Position numbers and translations under genes: made by a program. 64,000 nt of DNA from CAVPTL01 sp963708725. GTDB lineage: Bacteria; Actinomycetota; Thermoleophilia; Gaiellales; JAICJC01. The first letter of the stretch is position 1. Each line of letters opens with the position of its first letter. The notes below the pieces were generated by a model. It did no database searches, had not been told where the DNA came from, and saw nothing but the letters and a program-made list of their open reading frames with translations. Positions 34,851 through 43,072 of the stretch are shown here, in pieces. Location: contig CAVPTL010000007.1 in NCBI GenBank assembly GCA_963708725.1, positions 122,616 through 186,615 on the forward strand, read 5' to 3'.

Positions 34851-36023
34851 ATGACTGAGATCCCCTCCACCACCAAGCTCTATTTCGGCCCCTGGTACCG
34901 GCGCTCGCCGTATTTCGAGTCGACGCTCCGGGCCGGTTGTCTTGCCTATGACATCTACAACAAGATGTACCTGCCGGCCGAGTACGACGATCCCAACGTC
35001 GAGTACCAGGCCCTCCAGGAGGGCGTCACTCTGTGGGACGTCGGCGTCGAGCGAACCGTCCAGGTCAGCGGCCCCGACGCCGACCGGCTGATCGACATGG
35101 TCACCTGCCGCGACCTCACCAAGTGTGCCGTCGGCCAGGGCAAGTACATGATCGTGACCGCGCCCGACGGCGGCATCGTGAACGACCCGGTGCTGCTGCA
35201 CGTCGAGAAGGACACATGGTGGATGCAGCTGGCCGACTCCGATGCCGGGCTCTACACGCTGGGCGTGCTGGCACACAGCGACCTCGACGCCGAGGTCAGC
35301 TATCCCGACGTGCATCCGGTGCAGGTGCAGGGCCCGAAGTCGGCGCTGACCCTCGAGAAGATCGCCGGCAAGGGCATCTATGACCTCAAGTACTACTGGT
35401 GCGGCCACTTCGAGATCGGCGACATCCCGGTCGTGATCAGCCGCACCGGCTGGTCGGCGGTGCCCGGGTTTGAGGTAAACCTGCTCGACGGCAGTCGCGG
35501 TGCCGACCTGTGGGACGCCATCATGGGCGCAGGTGAGGAGTTCGACATCCGGCCGATCTCGCCCAACGAGGCCCGCCGGGTCGAGGCCGGGATCTTCAAC
35601 TGGGGCTCTGATATCACCCTCAAGGACACCCCGTTTCACGTCACCGGCCTGGAGCGGCTGGTCGAGGAGCAGCCTCAGGACTACATCGGCAAGGCCGCCC
35701 TGGAGCGGATCCGCAAGACCGGCGTCGACCGCAAGCTGGTCGGCATCGAGTTTGACTCCACCGAGCCGCTGACCGGCATCATCTCGAGCTGGCCCGCATA
35801 CTCGAACGGGCGCGAGGTGGGGCGAGTCACCGATGCCGTGTGGTCGCCGGGTCTTGGCAAGAACATCGGCTATGTGTGGGTGCCGATCGAGCTGGCCGAG
35901 CCGGGTAACGCGATCCAGGCCGAGTCCGAGCACGGCACGCTTTCGGGTCGCACCGCGAGCATTCCGTTCGTCGACCCGCGCAAGGAGCGGCCCGCGGCCG
36001 CCCTCGCCTCGTCGGCCGAGTAG
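34851..36023 (+). CDS. GcvT/DmdA-like aminomethyltransferase family protein
   Basis: 390 aa; AAGG 6 nt before ATG 34851. Folate-binding GcvT domain throughout, with YQALQEGVTLWDVGVER near the start, the CRDLTKCAVGQGKYM segment and PNEARRVEAGIFNWGSD, then a GCV_T C-terminal barrel with GREVGRVTDAVWSPGLGK. It resembles the glycine-cleavage T-like subgroup that includes DMSP demethylase and the folate half of dimethylglycine dehydrogenase. It would move a methyl or methylene group to tetrahydrofolate. It is followed by a TMADH-like gene 10 bp downstream, which may provide the one-carbon unit. Confidence 0.85.
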   Translation: MTEIPSTTKLYFGPWYRRSPYFESTLRAGCLAYDIYNKMYLPAEYDDPNVEYQALQEGVTLWDVGVERTVQVSGPDADRLIDMVTCRDLTKCAVGQGKYMIVTAPDGGIVNDPVLLHVEKDTWWMQLADSDAGLYTLGVLAHSDLDAEVSYPDVHPVQVQGPKSALTLEKIAGKGIYDLKYYWCGHFEIGDIPVVISRTGWSAVPGFEVNLLDGSRGADLWDAIMGAGEEFDIRPISPNEARRVEAGIFNWGSDITLKDTPFHVTGLERLVEEQPQDYIGKAALERIRKTGVDRKLVGIEFDSTEPLTGIISSWPAYSNGREVGRVTDAVWSPGLGKNIGYVWVPIELAEPGNAIQAESEHGTLSGRTASIPFVDPRKERPAAALASSAE

Positions 36024-36033
36024 ACGGCGCGAC

Positions 36034-38097
36034 ATGCGAGAACCCCGCTTCGACGTACTGTTCGAGCCTGTCCAGATCGGACCGGTGACAGCCCGCAACC
36101 GGTTCTTCCAGGTGCCGCATTGCAACGGCATGGGCTGGCTTCATCCCAGCGGTCACGCCGCCATGCGCGGCGTCAAGGCCGAGGGTGGCTGGGCCGTGGT
36201 CTGCACCGAGGAGGTCGAGTTTCACCATTCGGCCGAGCACGCGCCCTACATCGAGGGCCGGATCTGGGAGGACGCCGATATCCCGGCGCACGCACGACTG
36301 GTCGACCGGGTGCACGAGCATGGCTCGCTGGCCGGGATCGAGCTTGTCCACGGCGGGATGATGGCGCCCAACCTGTACTCCCGCGAGTCGCCGATGGGAC
36401 CGGGCCATCTGCCCGTCCACGGCAGCGATCCGGTGCAGGCGCGGCGCATGACCCGCGAGGACATCGCCGACCTGCGCCGCTGGCACCGCCAGGCGGTGGC
36501 CCGCTCGCTCCAGGCCGGATACGACCTGGTGTACGTGTATGCCGGGCATGGCCTCACGACCATCCAGCACTTCCTCTCGCGCCGCCTGAACGATCGCGAC
36601 GACGAGTACGGCGGCCCGATCTCACACCGGGTGCGGCTGCTTCGCGAGATGCTCGAAGACACGCTGGAGGAGGTCGACGGCAAAGCCGCCGTGGCCTGCC
36701 GGATCTGTGTCGATGAGCTGGTGGGCGGCGACGGCATCCAGCGCGAGGAGATCTCCGAGGCGCTCGAGCTGGTGGGTGAGCTGCCCGACCTGTGGGACTT
36801 CATGGTCGGCGATTGGGACTTCGACTCGATCACCTCGCGGTTCGGCGAGGAGGGCTCGCAGGAGCGCTACGTCAAGGGGCTCAAGCAGTTCACGTCCAAG
36901 CCGGTGGTCGGCGTCGGCCGGTTCACGTCGCCCGACACGATGGTGCGGATGGTGCGCGAGGGCACGCTCGACATGATCGGCGCCGCCCGCCCGTCGATCG
37001 CCGACCCGTTCCTGCCCAAAAAGATCGAAGAGGGGCGCTGGCAGGACATCCGCGAGTGCATCGGATGCAACATCTGCGTCTCGGGCGATTTCACCGCCAC
37101 CCCGCTTCGCTGCACCCAGAACCCGACCATGGGCGAGGAGTGGCGGCGTGGCTGGCATCCCGAGCGGATCCGGCCAAAGACGACCGAGAGCACCGTGCTG
37201 GTCGTGGGCGCCGGCCCCGCCGGGCTCGAGGCTGCCCAGGCGCTTGGCAAGCGGGGCTACGACGTGGTGCTGGCCGAGGCCGGTGACGAGCTGGGTGGCC
37301 GGGTGACGCGTGAGGCCCGCCTGCCCGGGCTATCGGCGTGGATCCGGGTGCTCGACTACCGCAAGGGCCAGCTCGAGCAGCTCCCCAACGTCGAGCTCGC
37401 CTTCGGCAGTGAGCTGACCGCCGATGAGGTGCTCGAGTACGGCTTCGATCACGTCGCGATTGCAACCGGCGCGCGCTGGCGCAGCGACGGCGTCGGCCGG
37501 TGGCACGCCCGCCCGATCGAGATCCACCCCGATATGCACGTGCTGACACCCGACGATGTGATGGCCGGCACCCGCCCCCGCGGCTCAAAGGTCGTGATCT
37601 TCGACGACGACCATTACTACATGGGTGGTGTGCTGACCGAGTTGCTCGTGGGCGAGGGCTGTGATGTAACGATCGTGACCCCCGAGGCACGCGTGTCGGA
37701 GTGGACGATGAACACCATGGAGCAGCACCGGGTGCAGAAACGTCTGATCGAGATGGGCGTGACGATTCACGTTACCCATGCGGTCACGTCGGTCGGCGCC
37801 GAAAACGTCACAGCAGCGTGCGTCTATACCGAGCGAGAGCTGGTGCTTCCCGCTGATACGTATCTCAACATCACCGCGCGGCTCCCCAACGAGGCGCTGG
37901 GACTCGAGCTGCGATCCCGAGCCGAAGAACCGGGAGCTCCGACGCTGCGGGTGATCGGCGATGCCTGGAGTCCCGGCACGATTGCCGCCGCGGTGTGGGA
38001 GGGTCACCGGTTTGCCGAGGAGCTCGACGAGCCGGTCTCAAACGGCGATCAGCCGCCGTTCCAGCGCGAGGTAATCGGGCTGGCAAACGACGGCTGA
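36034..38097 (+). CDS. TMADH/DgcA-like flavin-iron-sulfur demethylase
   Basis: 687 aa. The whole layout of trimethylamine dehydrogenase is present: a TIM barrel starting ARNRFFQVPHCNGMGW, where Cys30 sits exactly where TMADH binds its FMN covalently; the 4Fe-4S cysteines CIGCNICVSG and LRCTQNP; then GEEWRRGWHPE and a nucleotide-binding half with VLVVGAGPAGLEAAQALG. The mid-barrel YAGHGLTTIQHFLS segment keeps the catalytic Tyr/His-like region. Relatives demethylate trimethylamine, dimethylamine, dimethylglycine or N-methylated prolines; which is not decidable here. Coupled in the operon with the folate-binding protein. Confidence 0.88.
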   Translation: MREPRFDVLFEPVQIGPVTARNRFFQVPHCNGMGWLHPSGHAAMRGVKAEGGWAVVCTEEVEFHHSAEHAPYIEGRIWEDADIPAHARLVDRVHEHGSLAGIELVHGGMMAPNLYSRESPMGPGHLPVHGSDPVQARRMTREDIADLRRWHRQAVARSLQAGYDLVYVYAGHGLTTIQHFLSRRLNDRDDEYGGPISHRVRLLREMLEDTLEEVDGKAAVACRICVDELVGGDGIQREEISEALELVGELPDLWDFMVGDWDFDSITSRFGEEGSQERYVKGLKQFTSKPVVGVGRFTSPDTMVRMVREGTLDMIGAARPSIADPFLPKKIEEGRWQDIRECIGCNICVSGDFTATPLRCTQNPTMGEEWRRGWHPERIRPKTTESTVLVVGAGPAGLEAAQALGKRGYDVVLAEAGDELGGRVTREARLPGLSAWIRVLDYRKGQLEQLPNVELAFGSELTADEVLEYGFDHVAIATGARWRSDGVGRWHARPIEIHPDMHVLTPDDVMAGTRPRGSKVVIFDDDHYYMGGVLTELLVGEGCDVTIVTPEARVSEWTMNTMEQHRVQKRLIEMGVTIHVTHAVTSVGAENVTAACVYTERELVLPADTYLNITARLPNEALGLELRSRAEEPGAPTLRVIGDAWSPGTIAAAVWEGHRFAEELDEPVSNGDQPPFQREVIGLANDG

Positions 38098-38133
38098 TTC
38101 CGGTCGACCTTGGTGTCGACTGCGTCTCTGGAG

Positions 38134-38649
38134 CTACGAAACGTAGGTGACGACGGGGTAGCGACCCACGCGGGGGCGGGACACTCCTCGGATCAATACG
38201 CCTTCGAAGATCAAGATAGCGACGGTCATCCCGACCGAGAAGAAGAGCGTCCACGGGGTGTAGGTCGTGAGCGCGCCGAGGCCCTGAGCCTTGGCGAACT
38301 CGTGAGCGATCACCTGCTGCAATGCGATCGCACCGACCTCAAACAGAAACAGCGTCAACGTGGTGGCGATGAGGGGTACGCGCACCGTTGTCAGCGACTG
38401 CAAGAGGCCCTTGATCAGGACCGCCTGAATCAGCACACCGGGGATGATCAGCTTCAGCATTGCAGTCGTGATCGAGCGAGTGTCGCCCGACACGATGTCG
38501 GCGGGGCTGACCAGCCCGCCACCTGCGACATCCGTGAGGTTTACCCAACGGACGATGAACTCCTCGATTGCTCGAGTAGCCATTCCCGTGAGGAACACCA
38601 CGCCGACGACGGTGACGAGACTGAGAGTTGTGTTGCGGGAGTTGGTCAC
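38134..38649 (-). CDS. four-helix membrane protein of unknown function
   Basis: 171 aa from GTG 38649, which lies 6 nt after the -10 box of a well-formed promoter. Four hydrophobic segments (about 10-25, 68-86, 92-112 and 132-152). A/T content is higher than in the neighbours and codon use less biased, suggesting a recent arrival. It is on the strand opposite to its neighbours. I do not recognise it and assign no function. Confidence 0.55.
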   Translation of the reverse strand: MTNSRNTTLSLVTVVGVVFLTGMATRAIEEFIVRWVNLTDVAGGGLVSPADIVSGDTRSITTAMLKLIIPGVLIQAVLIKGLLQSLTTVRVPLIATTLTLFLFEVGAIALQQVIAHEFAKAQGLGALTTYTPWTLFFSVGMTVAILIFEGVLIRGVSRPRVGRYPVVTYVS

Positions 38650-38655
38650 AACTCG

Positions 38656-38684
38656 GTTATCCGTGCGTGCGACACGATCGTCAA
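38656..38684 (-). promoter_or_regulatory. promoter with canonical -35 for the orphan membrane gene
   Basis: TTGACG (38684-38679), exactly 17 bp, GATAAC (38661-38656), then 6 nt to GTG 38649. It is the most classical promoter found in the window and predicts a leaderless transcript. It lies in an A/T-rich pocket (38640-38720). Confidence 0.55.
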
Positions 38685-38754
38685 CACTAGTAATCCAAAT
38701 TTGTCAAATTGCGAAATTGCTCGTAGGGGATCGGGGATCCACTAGCCTTCAGCC

Positions 38755-39639
38755 ATGCGGGAACGGGTGATGGTGGGGATTCCGATCGACTCTTTGGGCA
38801 AGCCCGGGGGTACCGAGCTTGCGCCCGATGCCCTGCGCCAGGCCGGCGTGGCCGAGGCGCTCGGCGCCCGCGATGCCGGCGACCTGGCGGTGCGAATCGT
38901 CGGCACCGAGCGCGACCCAGCGTCGGGCATTGTCGGGTATCCGACCGTCGTCACCACCGGCCAGGGGATTCGCGACGGGCTCGCCCCACTGGTCTCGGGA
39001 GCCGAGTTCGTGACCGTGCTCGGCGGCTGCTGTGCGCTGATTCCGGGAGTGGCCGCCGCGCTTCGGGATTCTGCCGACGGGCCTCTTGGGCTGGCCTACA
39101 TCGACGGCCACATGGACACCTACACCACCACGACCAGCCCCACCGGCGAGGCCGCCGACATGCCGATCGCGATGGTGGCCGGCGCCGTCGATCCCGAGCT
39201 GACCGGACTGGGACAGAGCCCCCTGATCGCGCCTTCCCGAATCGCGCTGCTGGCCCACCGCGACCGCGACGAGGCGATCGGCTACGGCGCGCCGATGCCC
39301 GAAGACCTGGGGATCGAGATCTCCCACGATTGCGACGCCGTCCAGGCCGACCCGGCATGGATCGGCGGACACACGGCCGAGCAGCTGAGCGCAGACGATG
39401 GCCGGTTCTGGCTCTCGATCGACGTCGACGTGCTCTCGAGCGAGGCCTTCCCCGCCACGCCGGTGAAGCAGCCCGGCGGGCTCAGCGCCCGCGAGTTGAT
39501 CGAGCTGGCCCGGCCGCTGGCCCAGCACCCGGCGTGCATCGGGGTGAGCGTTCTCTGCTACGACGTGGACATGGACGACGCGGAGTCGAGCGGGGCGCGC
39601 ACGGTTGTCGGCGTGCTGGCGGGGACCGTCGGCAGCTAG
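38755..39639 (+). CDS. arginase/agmatinase-fold protein with altered metal site
   Basis: 294 aa; TAGCCT ends 6 nt before ATG 38755. Ureohydrolase fold: VGIPIDSLG at the start, AYIDGHMDTYT (the DxHxD ligands) and SIDVDVLSSEAFP (the DxD ligands). The usual GGDHS motif, whose His binds one Mn, is GGCCAL here, and the residue after DVDVL is Ser instead of the common Asp. So one metal ligand is replaced by Cys-Cys. It may be an amidinohydrolase with different metal use or an altered enzyme. Neighbouring demethylase genes suggest a methylated guanidino or amine substrate, as inference. Confidence 0.75.
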   Translation: MRERVMVGIPIDSLGKPGGTELAPDALRQAGVAEALGARDAGDLAVRIVGTERDPASGIVGYPTVVTTGQGIRDGLAPLVSGAEFVTVLGGCCALIPGVAAALRDSADGPLGLAYIDGHMDTYTTTTSPTGEAADMPIAMVAGAVDPELTGLGQSPLIAPSRIALLAHRDRDEAIGYGAPMPEDLGIEISHDCDAVQADPAWIGGHTAEQLSADDGRFWLSIDVDVLSSEAFPATPVKQPGGLSARELIELARPLAQHPACIGVSVLCYDVDMDDAESSGARTVVGVLAGTVGS

Positions 39640-40544
39640 TCGGCGCGCTGCACGTCTTCGAGCAGCTGCTCGAAGTCGGGGCCGTCGAACTCGAGCACGG
39701 CTCGGTCGTACTTCTCCATGCCCCACTCCCAGAAGTCGAAGTCGATGTTCGAGACGCCGTCCTGAATCGAGGCCCACATCGTCCAGCCGTACTTCGACAT
39801 CAGGCCCCACAGGCGGGCCCGCGCCACCTTGTTTCGCAGCGGCGATCCGTAGTAGTGGCCGATCAGCTCCTCGAGCTGTGGCAGCGACAGGTTCGACTCG
39901 CTCCACACGTTTCCGAGCTCGAAGCAGGCGTCGTTCATGCCCGAGTACTCGTAGTCGATCAGCCGAAACTCGCCGCCCACGTCGATGAAGTTCTCGGCCA
40001 GCAGATCGTTGTTGCAAGGTACGAGGCCCTCGTCGCGGACCGCCATCGCGGCCTCGATCGCCGTCGCCTTGGGCGCGAACTCGAGGTAGCGGTCGGGCAG
40101 CCGGAATCCTCGCTCCTGCACCAGCTTCAAGTACCGCTTCTGGATCCGGAACATGTTGAAGTCGTCGCGAAACGCCGGGCCGGAGTGCAGCTTCTTGCAC
40201 GCCCGGGCGATCATGTCGATCTTGTCGCCGCGGCGCAGATCCTCGGAGGACTGGGTCTCGCCGGAGATGAACTCCAACACCAGCAGTGAGTCGTCGGGGC
40301 GGTAGTCGATCACCGCGGCGCCCACGCCCGTGGTGGCGGCCGCGACCGAGTTGAGGTACTCGTTCTCGCGGTCGATGGCGAGCATGCTGCCGTCCTTGGC
40401 CGACACGCGCACGACGTAGTCTCCGCCGGGCGTCTCGACCTTGTAGTTTGTGTTCGTCAGCCCACCGACGAGCTCACTCACAGACGTCCGGTCCCGAAGC
40501 ACCGGTACCAGGTCAAGCAGCTCGTCAACGCTCCGATTCGCCAT
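39636..40544 (-). CDS. choline/ethanolamine kinase-like phosphotransferase
   Basis: 302 aa from ATG 40544; longer readings invade the divergent gene. Choline-kinase/APH fold: GGLTNTNYKVETPGGDYVVR, LVLEFISGETQ, and the catalytic loop CNNDLLAENFI followed by RLIDYEYSGMNDACFELGN. In the family the loop is HxDxxxxN; here the first His is Asn, while Asp and the second Asn remain. Such proteins phosphorylate choline, ethanolamine or related amino alcohols with ATP. A choline-type substrate would fit the methylated-amine genes around it. The stop overlaps by 4 bp (CTAG) with the arginase-fold gene. Confidence 0.82.
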   Translation of the reverse strand: MANRSVDELLDLVPVLRDRTSVSELVGGLTNTNYKVETPGGDYVVRVSAKDGSMLAIDRENEYLNSVAAATTGVGAAVIDYRPDDSLLVLEFISGETQSSEDLRRGDKIDMIARACKKLHSGPAFRDDFNMFRIQKRYLKLVQERGFRLPDRYLEFAPKATAIEAAMAVRDEGLVPCNNDLLAENFIDVGGEFRLIDYEYSGMNDACFELGNVWSESNLSLPQLEELIGHYYGSPLRNKVARARLWGLMSKYGWTMWASIQDGVSNIDFDFWEWGMEKYDRAVLEFDGPDFEQLLEDVQRAD

Positions 40545-40553
40545 CGCCGGCCA

Positions 40554-40561
40554 ACTATAGT
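40554..40561. promoter_or_regulatory. shared palindromic -10 box ACTATAGT
   Basis: The sequence reads TATAGT on both strands. On the minus strand it ends 9 nt before the kinase ATG 40544. On the plus strand it overlaps the first possible GTG (40560) of the dehydrogenase gene, which would favour the second in-frame GTG at 40575. Confidence 0.45.
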
Positions 40562-43013
40562 GCTCAGCGCAGAAGTGGTCCAGACCAATCCCGAATCCCT
40601 CGCTCGAGCCCAGGCGGTCGTCATCGGCGGCGGCATCACCGGGACAAGCGTGGCCTACCACCTGGCCAAGGCGGGCATCACCGATGTCGTGCTGGTCGAA
40701 AAGGGCGAGCTGACAAGCGGCTCGACCTGTCACGCCGCGGGGCTTGTGACCCAGTTCAACCCGTCGCCGACGATGATGCGGTTTCGCCGCTACAGCGTCG
40801 AGCTCTACCGCGAGCTGGGCGTGTTCGAGACGCTCGGCAGCCTGCGGATGGCCTCCAGTGAGGAGAGCCTGAAGGAGCTTCAGCGCGGTGCCAGCCGCGC
40901 CCGCGGCATCGGCCTGGATGTCGAGGTGCTGGGCCCCCGCGAGGCGCTTGCGCTGATGCCGGCCGCATCGCCCGACTCGCTGTTCGGCGCCGTCTGGATC
41001 GAGGGCGACGGCTGCGTCGACCCGCACACGGCCACCTACACGCTGGCCGACGCCGCCCGCGCGCTGGGCGTCACGATCATGACCGGCACCCGCGTGACCG
41101 GAATCGAGCTGGGACCCAATCGCGAGGTGACCGCCGTTGCCACCGACCGCGGCCGGATCGAGACCGAGCTGGTCGTCAACGCCTGCGGGATGTGGGCGCC
41201 GCAGGTGTCGGCCATGGTGGGCGCGTTCACGCCGTCGGTGCCGGTCGATCACCAGCACATCGCGCTGCTGGCGGTACCGGGTCACGAGCTGCCGCACGAC
41301 ATGCCCTGCTTTCGGGATACCGACAACCTGGTGTACGGCCGCTCGGAGGCCGGCGGGGTGCTGTTCGGCGGCTACGAGCCCAACCCCGTGGCCCGCTGGG
41401 TCGACGGCGTGCCGTGGGATCACAGCGAGCGAGCGCTGCCGCCCGATCCCGAGCGCTTCGAGCAGCTGATGGCCGGCGCCGCGCGCCGCTTCCCATTCCT
41501 CGATGACGCGGGCGTGGTCGCACTCGTCTGTCATCCCGACGCGATGACCCCCGACGGCAACCCGCTGCTCGGACCGATCCCGGGCATCCGCGGCTTCTGG
41601 CTGGCCGCCGGACTCTCACTCAACGGCTTCGGCGGTGCCGGCGGGATGGGCCGCACGATCGCCGAGTGGATCACCACCGGCGAGACCGAGCTCGACACCC
41701 ACGGCTATCGGGCCTGGAGGTTCGGCGCGGCCTACCGCAACCCGGCGCAGGTCGAGGCCGCCGGACGCGAGGTCTACCGCTACTACTACCGGCTGCGATA
41801 CCCGCTCGATACCGACGAGTGGGGCCGGCCCAACCGCACCGGCCCGTTGCACGAGCGGCTCCAGGACGAGGGCGCGGTGTTTGGCGCCAAGAACGGTTGG
41901 GAGCGCCCCGACTACTTCCAGCCCGGGCGGCCGTGGCGACGAGCCGGCGCCGATCAGCGCGAGTTCGGCTGGCACCGCCCGCCCTACTTCGATCGGCTGG
42001 CAGAGGAACACACGGCGTTTCGCGAGCGCGCCGGCATGATCGACATGAGCTCGTTCGGAAAGATCGAGATCGAAGGCCCCGGCGCGGCGGCCCTGATCGA
42101 CCGCGTCACCGACAATCGCGTGCTGCGCGACCCCGGAAGCGTGGTGTACACGCAGTTTCTCAACCCGACCGGCGGGATCGTCGCCGACGTGACCGTCACC
42201 CGCCTGGCTCCCGAGCATTTTCGGGTCGTGACCGGTGCGGGCACCGTCGACTCGGATCTCGGCTGGCTGCGCGCCCACATCGAGCCGGGCGACGGCGAGG
42301 TGCATCTGCGCGACGCCAGTGCCGAGCAGGCGGTGATCGGTATCTGGGGCCCCAGGGCCCGCGAGGTGGTGGCCGCGACCACCGCTGACGACATCTCCAA
42401 CGAGGCCCTGCGATTCGGTCGCGCGATCACGATCTCGATCGGCGGCGCCCCGGTGCTCGCCCAGCGGATCACCTACGTCGGCGAGCTCGGCTACGAGCTG
42501 TACGTCGCACCCGAATGGGCGATCCAGGTGTGGGACCGGCTGCGCGCCGCGGGCACCGAGCACGGGCTCGAGCTTGGCGGCTACCGCACGCTGGAGTCGC
42601 TTCGGATGGAGAAGGGCTACCGCTACATGGGCACCGACCTGACCGCCGGCGACACCCCGTTCGAGGCCGGAGTCGGCTTCTGTGTGGCGATGGACAAGGG
42701 CGACTTCATCGGCCGCGACGCCCTCGCCGCCGCCGGGGAACCCACGCGTGTTCTGCGCACCATCCTGATCGACGGCGATGAGTATGTGGCGGTGTACGGC
42801 GGCGAGGCGGTACACAGCTCCGCCGGTGTTGTCGGCCGGGTTCGCAGCTGTGCGTACGGGTTCACCGTCAACCGAAACATCGCCTACACCTACCTCCCGG
42901 CGGAGTTCGAGCCGGGAGCTGCGGTGATGGTCGAGGTGTTCGGCGGGCTGATTCCCGCCGAGGTCGCCGACGCGGTGCTGTACGACCCGTCCGGCGCACG
43001 CATCCGCGGGTAA
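40560..43013 (+). CDS. dimethylglycine/sarcosine dehydrogenase-like FAD and folate protein
   Basis: 817 aa from GTG 40560, or 812 from GTG 40575. Domains in order: FAD-binding DAO (AVVIGGGITGTSVAYHLAKAG, then STCHAAGLVTQFN with the flavin-linking region, LSLNGFGGAGGMG), an FAO_M linker of about 60 residues, then GcvT and GcvT-C domains (GYRTLESLRMEKGYRYMGTD, and FTVNRNIAYTYLP). This is the layout of DMGDH and SARDH, which demethylate dimethylglycine or sarcosine and give methylene-tetrahydrofolate. It fits the TMADH-like and GcvT-like genes a few kb upstream. Confidence 0.9.
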   Translation: MLSAEVVQTNPESLARAQAVVIGGGITGTSVAYHLAKAGITDVVLVEKGELTSGSTCHAAGLVTQFNPSPTMMRFRRYSVELYRELGVFETLGSLRMASSEESLKELQRGASRARGIGLDVEVLGPREALALMPAASPDSLFGAVWIEGDGCVDPHTATYTLADAARALGVTIMTGTRVTGIELGPNREVTAVATDRGRIETELVVNACGMWAPQVSAMVGAFTPSVPVDHQHIALLAVPGHELPHDMPCFRDTDNLVYGRSEAGGVLFGGYEPNPVARWVDGVPWDHSERALPPDPERFEQLMAGAARRFPFLDDAGVVALVCHPDAMTPDGNPLLGPIPGIRGFWLAAGLSLNGFGGAGGMGRTIAEWITTGETELDTHGYRAWRFGAAYRNPAQVEAAGREVYRYYYRLRYPLDTDEWGRPNRTGPLHERLQDEGAVFGAKNGWERPDYFQPGRPWRRAGADQREFGWHRPPYFDRLAEEHTAFRERAGMIDMSSFGKIEIEGPGAAALIDRVTDNRVLRDPGSVVYTQFLNPTGGIVADVTVTRLAPEHFRVVTGAGTVDSDLGWLRAHIEPGDGEVHLRDASAEQAVIGIWGPRAREVVAATTADDISNEALRFGRAITISIGGAPVLAQRITYVGELGYELYVAPEWAIQVWDRLRAAGTEHGLELGGYRTLESLRMEKGYRYMGTDLTAGDTPFEAGVGFCVAMDKGDFIGRDALAAAGEPTRVLRTILIDGDEYVAVYGGEAVHSSAGVVGRVRSCAYGFTVNRNIAYTYLPAEFEPGAAVMVEVFGGLIPAEVADAVLYDPSGARIRG

Positions 43014-43072
43014 ACCGCTCGCCGCTTCGGGCGATTACTTGGCAGCCCGATGCCAGGACGAGCCCACACGCG

